From Nematopogon swammerdamellus (Eukaryota > Arthropoda > Insecta > Lepidoptera > Adelidae), in contig OX336338.1 of assembly GCA_946902875.1 (NCBI GenBank), positions 13,259,971 through 13,323,970 of the forward strand: a stretch of DNA of 64,000 nucleotides, read 5' to 3'. Within the stretch, counting starts at the first letter, position 1. Each line of letters begins with the position of its first letter. Positions 30,356-41,416 of the stretch are shown piece by piece. A program made the position numbers and the translations under genes. The notes below the pieces were generated by a model, which made no database searches, was not told the origin of the DNA, and saw nothing but the letters and a program-made list of their open reading frames with translations.

Positions 30356-31394
30356 GGCCACTAAAAATTTAGCCATCAAAATATCTCCTTTCATCCTTCA
30401 TTATCCGCAACACCATTCCTATAACCGCCAAACAAATATTTTGGAAGATACCTAGCTGAAATGAAAATGAAATGAAAAATATTTATTATCACATGAAATC
30501 GTACAGTACAATAACCGAGTCTTCTGCACTAGAAAAATTCTGTCTCGCAGAAAGACTTTTTAGTAAACATAATTAATTGTATTTCATTGTGCGCTCACTA
30601 GTAATAATTTTATATTAGTTAGTTTATTTCATATTATCTATACATATAATAAAATCGTAGAGGTAAGAAAGTCTGTACATTGAATGTATTCGGAAAAAAA
30701 CTAACCAGGGTGGCTTAAAATGAGATACTGAACATGTTAGAAAAGTTTTTAAAATTTTTGTTTGTTTGTTTGTTTGTTTGTTTGTTTGTTTGTTTGTCTG
30801 TACGCGCATCACGCAAAAACCACTGAACGGAATTAGACGAAACTTTGTATAGTTGCAGTTTATATGCCGGGTTAACATAATACGTAAAAAAAAATAACAA
30901 AAAAAAAAAAAAAATTACAATTATAAACATTATTGCGCGTTTAAAATAACGTAGTCCAAAGTACACAATTATATCTTGAGAACTGGCAGCAAATACAATT
31001 TGAATAAAATATTCATTCGAAATTTTAAAAATAAATAGATACAACGAAAATGACAGTTCTCCTTTTTTATAACGTGAACACAATAGTCTATACATATCTA
31101 TTCTTTCTATACATATAATAAAATCGTAAATGCAAAAATGTCTATTTGTACGCGCATCTCGCAAAAACTCCCGGATTAACATAATAATTAAAAAATATAA
31201 TAAAAATCACGTAATCCAAAGTAAAGGTAAAAACAATTTTAAATGTCATGTTGACAACGGAGAACTGTCATCTCGACGTGAGCTGGCCGGTGACAAATTG
31301 TTTGATAAATAAAAAAAAATATTGAAAGTCAAAGTTATGTCGCTGTCATTGGTGCAATAAAATTTATATATCTGTTGCCCGCGGCTTCGCTCGC

Positions 31395-31975
31395 GTGAAA
31401 TTCGTATTTCAAAAAAAGAAAGTAAGTAACTAAAGGCGGGCCCGAAGGCGGATCTGCGCTCACGTAAACGATATTCTTTCTCGATGAAAGTAACTACGCC
31501 CTTAGTTACTTTCATCGAGAAAGAATAGGCGGAAGGCGGAGCTGAGTTCAGGAAGAAGAAAAACATTCTTGAAGAAAGTAAGTAACTAAGGGCGAGGCCG
31601 AAGGCCGAGCTACGTTCGAATAAATGAAAAACCATCTCGAAGAAAGCAAGTAACTAAGGGCGAGGCCGAGGGCCGAGCTGCGTTCAGCAAGAAGCTAAAC
31701 CATCTTGAAGAAAGTAAGTAACTAAGGCGAGGCCGAAGGCCGAGCTACGTTCTGATAATTGAAAAACCATCTCGAAGAAAGCAAGTAACTATAAGGGCGA
31801 GGCCGAAGGCCGAGCTGCGTTCAGGAAGAAGCTAAACCATCTTGAAGAAAGTAAGTAACTAAGGGCGAGGCCGAAGGCCGTGCTCTATTCGGGAAGACCA
31901 TAAACCATCTCGAAGAAAGCAAGTAACTAAGGGCGACGCCGTAGCCGAGCGTTCAGGAAGAAGCTAAACCATCTC
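31395..31975 (-). repeat. 68-bp minisatellite, inverted arm of copy B
   Basis: Eight or so units as in copy A, in minus orientation, including one partial inverted unit and a CTATTCGGGAAGACCATAAA spacer variant whose position differs from copy A. The arrays have therefore been reshuffled since the copies split. Confidence 0.9.
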
Positions 31976-32029
31976 GAATAAAGTTAATTAATATTAAGAT
32001 TGAGTTAATTTAATTTAAATTTTATTATA

Positions 32030-32497
32030 ATGTCCACGCTTCTGACGGCAAATATACCGTGCATCCTAGAACCTCGCGGTTATTCCCGGCTGGATGGCAA
32101 GAGGCCCGATGCTATCACCTTAGTACCATGGACTAAGGGTAGTTCTTTGACGTGGGACGCCACTTGTGTTCTCACATTGGCTCCAAGTCACGTTAGGACA
32201 TCTTCAAGAGCGGCTGGCGCGGCCGAGGCTGGGGCGGAGAGCCTCAAACGCAACAAATATAGAAATATAATTCAAGATTTCGAATTTGTTGCGTTTGCGG
32301 TTGAAACCCTCGGTCCATGGAGCAGTGAAGCCAAAAGAGGCTTGGGCCTCTGCTGGTTGACGCAACTGGTGTCCCGCCATCAAGGGCTTATGTACTTCAT
32401 TCAAAGGGTAAGCCCTGCCATCCAGCGGGGTAATGCCGCAAGTGCTCTAAGAACATTTGAAAATGCCCGTTTTGATAGTTATTTTAATGTTTGTTAG
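32030..32497 (+). CDS. Captured ORF, RPD endonuclease-like, copy B
   Basis: 155 codons from an ATG at 32030 to a stop at 32497. Compared with copy A there are about fifteen base changes and a 6-base insertion (adding two codons after KRGLG), with no stop or frameshift. Residues 10-50 hold EPRGYSRLDGKRPDAIT and the W-D block LTWDATCVLTLAPSHV; 70-95 hold SLKRNKYRNIIQDFEF; 95-110 hold VAFAVETLGPWSSEAK; the end holds QRGNAASALRTFENARF. The block order matches the C-terminal region of certain retrotransposon RT proteins (RPD..D..K). Position in the element and the AT-rich start suggest capture, with the ATG made by chance at the junction. Whether it is translated is unknown. Confidence 0.55.
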   Translation: MSTLLTANIPCILEPRGYSRLDGKRPDAITLVPWTKGSSLTWDATCVLTLAPSHVRTSSRAAGAAEAGAESLKRNKYRNIIQDFEFVAFAVETLGPWSSEAKRGLGLCWLTQLVSRHQGLMYFIQRVSPAIQRGNAASALRTFENARFDSYFNVC

Positions 32498-32594
32498 GTA
32501 GGTTTTAATTCTTTAGTTATTAATATTACTTTTTTATTTTTATGAAATAAATAGATTGAGTAAACGATATTATATTCTATCGAAGAAAGGAAGT

Positions 32595-32890
32595 CTTTAG
32601 GGCGAGGCCCGAAGGCGGAAGAGGGTTTTTGGTTTACCTGAACGCAGCTCGGCCTTCGGCCTCGCACTTAGTTCCTTCCTTTCTTCCAGTAGGTTTATCG
32701 TCTTCCTGAACGCAGCTCGGCCTTCGGCCTCGCCCTTACTTACTTCCTTTATTTGAGAAAGGTTTATCGTTTACCTGAAAGCAGCTCGGCCTTCGGCCTC
32801 GCCCTTAGTTAGTTACTTTCTTTGAGAAGGTTTATCGATTACCTGAACGCAGTTCGGCCTTCGGCCTCGCCGTTAGTTACTTACATTCTT
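32595..32890 (+). repeat. 68-bp minisatellite, forward arm of copy B, 5 units
   Basis: Same order of units as 27320-27640 with a few substitutions, ending TTGGAATACGAATTTCACGC at the Helitron terminus. Confidence 0.95.
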
Positions 32891-32944
32891 CTTTGGAATA
32901 CGAATTTCACGCGAGCGAAGCCGCGGGCAACAGCTAGTAATTAA

Positions 32945-35605
32945 ATAAAGGGATTTTTTTAGTATATAAATACAAGTTAGTTTTAATATATATATAATAT
33001 ATCAAATAAATACCTCAATAAATAAAATATGAATATTTTTAAATATGGTTTTATAATGTTATTTAGTTAGTAAGGTGTTAGTTTCGTTTGTCTAAGGTTT
33101 GTTTGTAGGTTTATTTATATGTTTTTATTTTATTTTATAGCACATTTTCTGTGTCGTTATAATTTAAAGTTTTCAACCATTTAAGAATTTCTTGTTTTCG
33201 TTTATGACTTGTTTTGTTGTTACTATTGCAAACACGTAAAGCTTTGTTGAAGAGATCTTGCGATAGGAACTTTGAGAATCTTTGTGCAAATGATGTTCGT
33301 ACTCGAGTTGACGCCGGGTTATTTCTGTATCTCGTGTGTGGTCGGTTTTCAGAGATGCCTGCTGTGTTTTGTGTTTCCTTAGTTCTGAGGATGGTACGAA
33401 GGATAAAAAGTTGTCGGATCGAGAGCATACCAGTCTCTAAGAGCAAGTCTTGAGTGTTAACGGAAGGGCTTCTTCAAGTTGACCTTTACAACAGATCGTT
33501 GTGCTCGTTCTGCTTCAATCATGAGTGTTTTGGCTGCTCCTCCCCAAACAGTTAGGCAATATGTGATTATTGATTCCGCAACAGCTTTGTATGCAGTTTT
33601 CATGAGTGGTACGTCAGCAGAGTTTCTGATACATTTAAAAAAGTTAATGAGTTTCCTCAGTATATTTGAAATTGCGGCAATGTGATTCCTCCATGTTAGG
33701 TTTTTGTCTATGATGACCCCCAAGTAGGTGCCTTATATGCTCTACTCTTTCAATTTTGTCGCAAGAACACGTCGTGATTGCTGAAATGGATCATGTGTGA
33801 AGTTTAAGGTAATACGTGTCCGTTGGCTGACCGGTAGAGTTTATCGAGAAACAAATGTATTTGGTTTTTGATGCATTTAATGTTAAGAGATTCAGAACCA
33901 GCCATTCTTTTACTTTTCTTAAACCTTTTTCAGCTTCATTAAAAACTTCTGTCCAGTTGTTTCCCGAAAATAACAACACCGTATCATCCGCATATGTCGT
34001 TATTTTACAATTAAGTACTGTGAGGTTGCATAGATTATTTATATATATCAGAAAGAGTATAGGACCCAAAACACTGCCCTGTGGGACGCCGTATTTTATT
34101 ACCTCACACGAACTCTTTCTGGCACCAGTTTTGATCATTTGTTGCCTGCTTTCTAGATAGGACCTAAACCATTTCTGTGTGACCCCACGAAGGCCGATAT
34201 TTTCAATTTTTTTAAGTAGGATGGGTATTAAAACAGTGTCGAACGCCTTGGCGAGGTCCAGAAAGACTGCAAGAGTTTTCTCGCCCCCGTCAAGGCGCTC
34301 GACTATGTGTTCAACAACATCGTGAATGGCATCTTCACATGACCTCTTAGACCTAAAACCATATTGATTACTCGAGAGTAGACCCTCTGATTCTAAGTAG
34401 CTCATAAATCTGATTTTTACAATTTTTTCTAATATTTTAGATAGAGTCGGTAACAAGGATATTGGTAGGTAGTTTTTTATTTGATCTTTTTCGCCGGCTT
34501 TGAAAATCGGACAGACAATGGCTGTGTTGAACACTAATGGGAATCACCTCTTTTCCATACTTAAGTTGTAAATGTGGCACAAAGGTTCTAGAATATTCAT
34601 ACATAAAGATTTTAGATGTTTGCTTCCTATGTCATCCCATCCACACGCGCTATCGTCTTTTAGCTCTTTTATGATCTTTGCAATTTCTGTTTTGCTCGTT
34701 GGTCTCATGTAGAATGAGCCACTTCCAGTATTTTTTGTAGTTTTTTCAAATTCTTTGATAAGCTCTTGTTCATTTCGTCCTAGTTGATTTAAATTTTCGT
34801 TTGCATAGTTTTCTCCTACCCCAATATAGTATTTATTATATTCATTCAATAATATTTAATTTTTTTTTTTTTTATAGACTACCGGCACGGGTGGCTGTGC
34901 CCAAAAGTTCAAAGAACGATTAACACACAGCCAATAACCCCACTCCTCGCGAAACCACGCTCAGAGAGGCGCCATGCCAGCTACAAGGCGGACAAAGAGG
35001 TTGTTGTCTAATTTATTAACACGCCTTTTGAAGATTCCCAGGTTATAGGTGGTGGGGAACACACTCGCCGGAAGACCGTTCCATATTTTCGCCGTACGAC
35101 ATAGGAACGATTTCGAAAAGCGATGCGTTCTCAGAAGTTGTGTGTCAACAACATATGGATGTTCCGAGCGAGTCCGGCGGGTGTAACGAATACGGATCGG
35201 GGCAGGAGGGATGAGGGAAGCCAGTTCTTCGGAACATCGGCAATGGTAGTACCTATAAAACAGGCTAAGGGAACCAATTGTTACATTATCTGAGCGGGTT
35301 AGCAAATGTGTATGGGCAGTTTGATCTTTAGATGTTTTTATATCTGCTGCTTCCTTCAAGACCGTCCAGAGATTTTTTTTTGGATTTTTACGATTTTTAA
35401 CTATTTCTTTTTCGTAGTATATGGTCTTTGCAGTTTTAACTGCCAAGTTACAAATGTTTCTGTATCGCTTGTATTATCTAGGTAGGAAAACGGATAGGAA
35501 TTTGAGAGTTTGTGCAGCTTATCTCGTTTATCGAAGCTTTCTTATCTTTTTAGCCTTTACTTTTGTTGTTATTTCTCGTGTTTCTGTAAATTTGTTTGTA
35601 CCTTC
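32945..35605 (-). pseudogene. LINE ORF2 (Jockey/CR1-like), frameshifted, interrupted
   Basis: Reading leftwards: YKRYRNICNLAVKTAKTIYY and KNPKKNLWTVLKEA (35300-35500, endonuclease-RT linker). After an inserted LINE end comes NEYNKYYIGVGENY through ELKDDSACGWDDIGS (34849-34544). After a one-base shift comes the RT core 34534-33791, with FLDLAKAFDTV, GVPQGSVLGPILF and intact YADDTVLLF (residues 91-101, 149-161, 181-189 of that frame). After another shift comes GVIIDKNLTWRNHIAAIS (33723-33457), then TRYRNNPASTRVRTSF to a stop at 33135. The A-rich 3' end reaches the edge of Helitron copy B near 32945. Catalytic residues survive but at least three frame breaks and the insertion inactivate it. Confidence 0.9.
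34857..35292 (-). mobile_element. LINE 3' end inserted into the LINE at 32945-35605
   Basis: Minus-strand frame: NVTIGSLSLFYRYYHCRCSE, ELASLIPPAPIRIRYTRRTR, FSKSFLCRTAKIWNGLPASV, YNLGIFKRRVNKLDNN. A 3' UTR follows with CTTGTAGCTGGCATGGCGCC and CTCTGAGCGTGGTTTCGCGA, and a poly(A) read as the T-run at 34859-34874. It belongs to the same lineage as 22568-22974 and splits the host LINE between its linker and RT. Confidence 0.8.
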
Positions 35606-35611
35606 CTGGAT

Positions 35612-35900
35612 TTTTATGGTTCCGTAGTCAACAAGGAACCCTTATAGTTTCGCCATGTCCGTCCGTCTGTCCGTCCGTCTGTCTGTCCGCGGCTTAGCTC
35701 AGAGACCCTTAGTACTAGAAAGTTGTAAGTTGGTATGGGTATACATATTAGTGACGCCGACAAAGTGGTAAAATAAAAATTTTTAAATAATTTTTTTTAG
35801 GGTACCTCCCCTACACTTAAGTTGGGAATGAAATTTTCTTTTTCACGTCTACCCCATCGTGTGGGGGTTGTGTCTTCATTTATAAAATATTTACAATTTT
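35612..35900 (+). repeat. TTCCGTAG/GTCCGTCTGTC repeat
   Basis: ATGGTTCCGTAGTCAACAAG, GTCCGTCCGTCTGTCCGTCC, then TAGAAAGTTGTAAGTTGGTA and TAGGGTACCTCCCCTACACT. It is a second TTCCGTA-type family, distinct in body from the copies at 499 and 45286. Confidence 0.65.
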
Positions 35901-36646
35901 TTGCGTCCGCGACTTTAAATTATATAAGACTATAACAAATTCAAAGTGGACACTTTTTGGTAACGTTCGAATTCTTATAAACGAGTCGAATTCTTGAAAA
36001 CGTTTTACGTAAGTTTAAGATGTTTTCACGTCAAAAAGATGCGCCGTAAATTGAACGAACAAGGAAGAAAAAATAATTTAACAAAAAACCCAAATGCATA
36101 AATAAAATTACAAATAAAAATAAGCACGCTAGCAAATTATGTTTTATGAAACACCTCCACTGTTTTTGACAAACGTTTTCTGATACCACATGGCAAAGAG
36201 TAGGTAAAATAAATATAAATACTCATCGATGCCCATGCATCTCCAATCCAGTTGAAATATATGTAAAGTATGTATATAATTATGTATGTGATATTAAAAT
36301 AATTTTAATTTGTAACAAAATTTCACGGTTTTAGTTAGTTTTACTGTTTAATAAATTTCCATTTATTTTTCCATACAATTAATAATTATTTTTTTCGGCA
36401 TTATTTTGAAATCCCTCTTAGATTAAATCATGAAAATTCGATTTGCATTAGCCTTATTACGTACTTAAAAAAGTAAATTGCATTGAACATGTAGGTCCAT
36501 ACCTACTTAATACAAATATAAAATGTTAAAGGATTCACGTCAATTCAGAAAATCCACAAAAATCGTAGAAACTACATAAAATACCAAAATAAAAATGTAC
36601 ATTAAAGTGGAAATTAAAAATATCTAGTATTAAAATGGCTACTTAC
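35901..36646. other. No gene seen
   Basis: AT-rich intergenic sequence. I see no repeat family or ORF of interest. Confidence 0.35.
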
Positions 36647-36900
36647 TTTCCTAGCACTTCGCCGTGTCTCCTCCGATATTCCACCCACAACACTATGAGT
36701 TAGCACTCCGCGCGAAGACACACCACAGACTGCCTGCACAATCAGGGTTGGGGGCGGAGCAAGCAGCTGAAAACTGGATCAGAGGGGATTTTATCCCTAG
36801 GCGTTGCAGTTGCAACCCCCTCCCCCCCCCCCATCCATCCCCTTCCGTCACACTAGCCTCGAGTCAAACAGGTACCTACCCTTAGCACTGCGGTGCTGAC
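36647..36900 (-). promoter_or_regulatory. Possible minus-strand first exon with strong donor
   Basis: Reading leftwards the sequence passes TTGCTCCGCCCCCAACCC (GC box), then ACACGGCGAAGTGCTAGGAAA|GTAAGTAGCC, a near-perfect donor with the exon edge at 36647. GC content is raised over 36660-36880. No frame supports coding. A plus-strand 73-codon ORF here is proline-rich and unremarkable. Confidence 0.35.
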
Positions 36901-37335
36901 CATGGTCATATTTACGTATGTATGTGTGGTGTATGTGGTATGTGTTAATTTCAATTTGATCTCTTGATCCGTTCCTGAGAAAAAGGGTCTTGACTTTCAA
37001 AACCAACAAAAATATTTTTTAATGTCATATAACTACAAGTTTACAATTTTCGGATTTTTTCCTTTACTTTTGCTGTGAGACCTTGCTTCTTACCAAATTG
37101 CATGATTCTAGGTAAACGAGAAGTACTCTATTGGTTTTGATTTGATTTGCCAGTAGCAAAATATGTGACATAAATGGCCGTATCTTGTTTGTGCGTTGAC
37201 ATAGAAGCTTAAATGGTTTACACCTCCGAGGAAACGTAGACCTTAGTATTTGTTATTAATTTCAACTTGATACCTATACGCATCCCTGAGAAAAACGGTC
37301 TTGACACACAGACCGAGGGACAACGAAGTGTTCCT

Positions 37336-37381
37336 ATAAGGGTTCCGTTTTTTCCTCTTTTGAGGTATGGAACTCTAAAAA
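37336..37381. repeat. Solo palindromic TTCCG repeat
   Basis: AGGGTTCCGTTTTTTCCTCT is followed by GGTATGGAACTCTAAAAA. Same type as 27777, 5826 and 52646. Confidence 0.7.
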
Positions 37382-37664
37382 TTTATATAGATTTTTCAGG
37401 AGACGTCAATGAAAACCCCACGTAAATTGAATGAGTAAGTTCCCGATTCGTCGCGTCTCGGCGCGTGCGCCGGGCTTAAGTAAGTAAGTTTTATTTTTAG
37501 AAGGATATTATGAGTATCAGGACACAAATTCAAAAGTGAATGTACTGTGACGTGGCAGATACTCACAGTAATATGTGGTACGGTAGATCCGCTAATTAAA
37601 ATTATATGTGTTAAACACAACATCAAAAGCACTCGATAACCTAAAATTGTTAATGATAGGTACT

Positions 37665-37863
37665 TAGGTTAGCAGCAGGTGGGTCTTCGTGCCTTACTTG
37701 CTGCTTGATCGATTGAATCTTGTTCGAATACTTTGCGAAACGTGGTGGTCGGTGTTTTGCTGTAATTTACCAGAGTTCTTGCAGCTCAACACCGATTACT
37801 CTGCTTACCCCGATTGTCGGGATTCAGCGTGTGTGATATGTATGTATGTATGTAGGTACTTAG
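37665..37863 (+). repeat. LINE-like 3' tail with (ATGT)n end
   Basis: GCAGCAGGTGGGTCTTCGTG, CTTACTTGCTGCTTGATCGA, AGCTCAACACCGATTACTCT, then GATTGTCGGGATTCAGCGTG and ATATGTATGTATGTATGTAG. Shared with 43533-43868 (-), 54568-55431 (+) and 62121-62448 (-). All copies end in or near a tetranucleotide run, as 3' ends of some LINEs do. Confidence 0.7.
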
Positions 37864-38759
37864 TGTAGCTCTGGTAAAAGATAGTTAAGTTATAAATTAT
37901 AATTTGTTGATGTCGAGCACCATATTGGCACACAGCAATCCAAACTGGTTTTCTTAAAAAATAAAACAGTAATACGTAAATCAGTATAAAATTAGTCGCT
38001 GCACCCCGCACTAATTATACCGGATACCGCTAACTCGATTAATTAACAATAGTCAGAAAACAAAATATTAAATTTAAAAAATATTCGACAATGGTGAGCC
38101 GACTTTATTCCTTGGCAGTGTAAAGCTCACAGCCAGTAGCGTTATGTATGATATGATAAGGGATGCCCCGCCCTGAAAGCTGAAGGGTGCAATTGCAGCA
38201 ATATGCATCTCTCTCAGACTTACGTACTTCAGGGATTCGCGTTAGTCCTTCAGGAGGAAATTAATTTACTTACCTTTACTTACATATACCTACTTATAAT
38301 ATTTTTCCTATGCTCGATATACTAATTTCCGGTTTCAATGTGATTATTGAAACATATTAGAAACAATTAATTTTACAAAAAAATTAATTGTGAATTTTCA
38401 TGTAATCATGTTCATGTAAAGCTTATTATAAAACGAAACCAAATGAAAATATGTACGTATAAATTGTCTAGCTAAACTAAATGTTCCTAGAACGCTATCG
38501 GCGGCATTTGGCTTTTTGTTGGCTAGGTTTAGTTACTGTGCGGGATAAAGTAGGCCTTAGATGTCGGAGAGGATCTAAGATGTCGACCGCATACATACAT
38601 AGACATCCAGGTAACTGCATAGGTACATAACGTCACGTCTGTTTTCTGGTGGGATAAGCAGATACAGCTTATCCCCATGTACCACGATTTTGACATAGCA
38701 CTTTTAATTTGACCGCCTAGGTGACAAATATTTAAAGGTTAAATAAATTATATTATTTA
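37864..38759. other. No gene seen
   Basis: AT-rich DNA with short scraps only. ORFs here lack known motifs. Confidence 0.35.
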
Positions 38760-39413
38760 TTATATTTTTACTTTACATTAAACATATCCAAAGAAATAAC
38801 CTTTTTAGGTGTAATATTTGACCGCACCTTAACTTGGAAACCTCACATAGATGCGCTTGCTGGTAAGCTAAGTGGAGCTTGTTATGCCATTAAAAAAATC
38901 AAAGAACTATGTGGTATGCAAGCTGCTAAAACTGTCTATTATGCTTACTTCGATAGTCTTATGTCTTACGGACTATTATTTTGGGGAAATGCAGCGGAAT
39001 CTAGCAGAATATTTGTTCTTCAAAAAAAAGCATTGCGTTGTGTACTCAGTATGAAAGCCAGGGACTCTTGTAGAAATGTATTTCATAAAGTAGGAATCAT
39101 GATCATGACACTACCCAGTGTTTATATTTATCAAAATATCTGCTATGCTAGGAAGTATATGCAAAACGCTACTCTTCATTCCGATATTCACCAGCATGAC
39201 ACTAGGAGTAAAAATAATATTCAAATTACGAAGCACAGATCATCTAAAATGTCGAAAAGTTTTGTTTGTAATAGTATTAGATTATATAAGAAAATACTCG
39301 AAAAGGTAAAAAATCTTAATGATACTTTGTTTAAGAAACACTTCAAATCTACCCTTGCAAAGAAAGCCTACTACACTGTAAAGGAGGCCTTAGCTGATAA
39401 AATCATATCTTGA
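38760..39413 (+). pseudogene. LINE ORF2 C-terminal part, open frame
   Basis: The frame is open from at least 38760 to the stop at 39413. It reads KEITFLGVIFDRTLTWKPHI, DALAGKLSGACYAIKKI, AAKTVYYAYFDSLMSYGLLF, WGNAAESSRIFVLQKKALRC and the tail HDTRSKNNIQITKHRSSKM through LAKKAYYTVKEALAD. This is the thumb and C-terminus of a Jockey/CR1-type RT protein. RT motifs A to YADD lie upstream in an intact element and are missing here. About 200 codons without a stop suggest a younger insertion than the copy at 2372. Confidence 0.85.
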
Positions 39414-39710
39414 GGTTCTGACTGCATAATTAGTTAATACTTGACTAGGTACCATTTGTACCTCAATAAATTATATTAACCCATATTGACAACTTGATAC
39501 TTCAAGTATGATAATATTTTATTATATATAAACATATACCTACATTGTATTTTTTACAAACAATATTAACTCTTGGCTAGGTACCATTAGTACCTCAACT
39601 TTATTGACCCATTGACAACTTGATACTTCAAGTATCTTAAATATTCATATTTTTTATTTTTTATTTTTGACAATACAATTATACTACATTGTAGTTTAAT
39701 ACACTAACAT
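39414..39710 (+). repeat. LINE 3' UTR with internal tandem duplication
   Basis: CTAGGTACCATTTGTACCTC (39444) recurs as CTAGGTACCATTAGTACCTC (39576), and GACAACTTGATACTTCAAGT recurs at 39490 and 39616, a period of about 130 bp. It follows the LINE stop codon directly. Confidence 0.85.
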
Positions 39711-39884
39711 TATTATGTTGATACAAATTACGTATCAAAGTTTGACAAAGGCTCTTACACCTGATTCACTTAATTAATAAGTCTTTGTAGTCAGAACTCT
39801 CAGAAAAATTGTTAATCTTGCTCTCAAGCTGTGTTTTAGATAGACTATGGGCGGTGTTATTATGTGGCTAGTCACTAAATACTT

Positions 39885-40040
39885 GTAAAAATATGTTTAA
39901 AAAAATACCCTGCGAAGTTTCTTGTCGGTTCTTCTTCGTGGGTGTAATCGAACCGGATAGAACAAATTGTGACAAGTTCGAGCGCAGTCTATGAATGAGC
40001 CATATGAATGATCAATAAACAATACAAGAATACAATACAA
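39885..40040 (+). repeat. LINE 3' tail (TTGTCGGTTCTTCTTC type)
   Basis: GAAGTTTCTTGTCGGTTCTT, then GTAATCGAACCGGATAGAAC, forms a loose hairpin, followed by CGCAGTCTATGAATGAGCC and ATACAATACAATACTCC. Related to 12925-13085. Confidence 0.6.
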
Positions 40041-40252
40041 TACTCCAGGAACTATTTGTAAAGTATATTCACAACAGTGCTAAAGCATTGCTGTAAGTTA
40101 TAAAATCGAATAACTCGTTGATGGAACAGTGTAAGAGGCGTTTTAACAACCGTATTGTATTGTACCTTCTAGTCTAGGGACTGAACGGTAAATTGCGTTT
40201 AATATATTTAGGTAAAATCAGTTAAGTAGAAATTTACTTTTTTTATAATATA

Positions 40253-40723
40253 TATAAGGTCTTTCAAAATTAGTTCATAGTACGCTAAGGGGGGGTTCCG
40301 TATCATATAGGGAGTAAAACCTATATAAAATTTTTTGGACCTTGGCTTTTTTATGTAAAATATTTTTTTATGTATTTAAATAGAAAATAGGTGGTTGATT
40401 TTTATAGCCTAATCGATTCAGTTTCATAACAGTATGATGTAACACGGTGTAAGTTGGTAAAAAAATCAAATTCTTTATATTCCATACTAATAAAACTAAA
40501 ATTGTGGTTTTTCACTATTTCTGAAAGAAAGAGATCAATGTGTTGGAAGACTTTTTTGTTCCTGGCATGAAACTAAAACGATTAAGAAATTATTTTTTTT
40601 ACATTTTACATAAAAAAATTTTTTTTTTTTTTTGTAAAAAAATCTTTGTTTTTCAAAAGTGATCTATTTCCGATACAAAACCCCCCCTTAGCGTACTATG
40701 AACAAATTTTGAAAGACCTTATA
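40253..40723. mobile_element. Intact 471-bp MITE, TA target
   Basis: The left end, TA|TATAAGGTCTTTCAAAATTA, then TAGTACGCTAAGGGGGGG, is inverted at the right, CCCCCCCTTAGCGTACTATG then AATTTTGAAAGACCTTATA|TA. TIRs are about 45 bp. The interior is AT-rich and non-coding. TA duplication and size fit a Tc1/mariner-type MITE, although no autonomous partner is seen. A 3'-truncated relative lies at 53349. Confidence 0.9.
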
Positions 40724-40929
40724 TAACAAAACGTAATTTTAAGAATTCCAAGAATGCATGATTTAAAAAAAATTATGCTTCGAACCTAACTAAAGTATCT
40801 ACGTCAAAGGAGGTTTAAATTATGAGAAATTAAAATTATATTGTACCTACAAAATGGTTAAAATTATACAAAATATTTGTTGATATCAATCGCCGCGCGC
40901 GCATGCACATCGTCACAGACCATAGAGCA

Positions 40930-41090
40930 GGGAATGATAAATAGTAAGTAATAGAGGAAGATAGGTATGCGCATGCGCAGGCACTTCCTTTCCTTTCAGA
41001 GCTGTCAGTTTAGCGTCGTCGTTAGTCCATTCTCCCTGTGCTCGCGTGTATGTCGGTTTGTCTGTCGTCTGGTCTGGTAGGTACGCGCAG
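40930..41090 (+). promoter_or_regulatory. Candidate promoter of the bestrophin gene
   Basis: GC and CpG content rise across 40890-41200. TGCGCATGCGCA at 40968-40979 is a perfect NRF1/Ewg-type palindrome, and an initiator TCAGTT lies at 41005. Possible donors CTG|GTAGGT (41076) and TAG|GTACGC (41080) follow, and acceptor-like GTGAACTAG|TGG lies at 41379, so the 5' UTR may be spliced. It lies 400 bp upstream of the bestrophin start codon on the same strand. Start site and splicing are inferred. Confidence 0.45.
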
Positions 41091-41416
41091 CCAGTCAGCC
41101 AGCCAGGCCAGTCGTTCAGCAATCCGCGCGCGTAACGGTTGCGCGCGAGTTCGTCTCTCTCGCTCACATACGGACGGAGACGAAAAATATTATTTCGCGT
41201 GCGTAACACAACCTTCTGGCTGGACCACCGTGCAACGCCAGCAGACAATAATGTGAACGCAAACAGACACAAAATGATCTCTTTCACTTTCATCTTACTT
41301 CTGACGTAAAATCACTTTCTATCACATTTTATTTCCCGCAACTAACTCTAATGATTACCACTGTGCTCTTGTGAACTAGTGGATTTGGTTGGAATAGTTA
41401 ATATTGTTACTCAACA

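Larger units (their letters stand above)
30637..32937 (+). mobile_element. Helitron-type composite, copy B (2.30 kb)
   Basis: The ends are A|TCTATACATATAATAAAATC and CACGCGAGCGAAGCCGCGGG then CAACAGCTAG|T. It matches copy A throughout, with longer (TTTG)10 at 30756-30797, a deletion at about 31165 removing most of CCACTGAACGG.. from the second 5' block, and a small inverted patch in the left array at about 31497-31525 (CGCCCTTAGTTACTTTCATC). The inner 1.56 kb from 31373 is bounded on both sides by Helitron 3' ends facing outward. Confidence 0.85.

Noticed and set aside
25382..32937. Segmental duplication instead of transposition for copies A and B
   Set aside because: Similarity stops exactly at Helitron-type termini (A|TC and CTAG|T) on both sides, which favours transposition.
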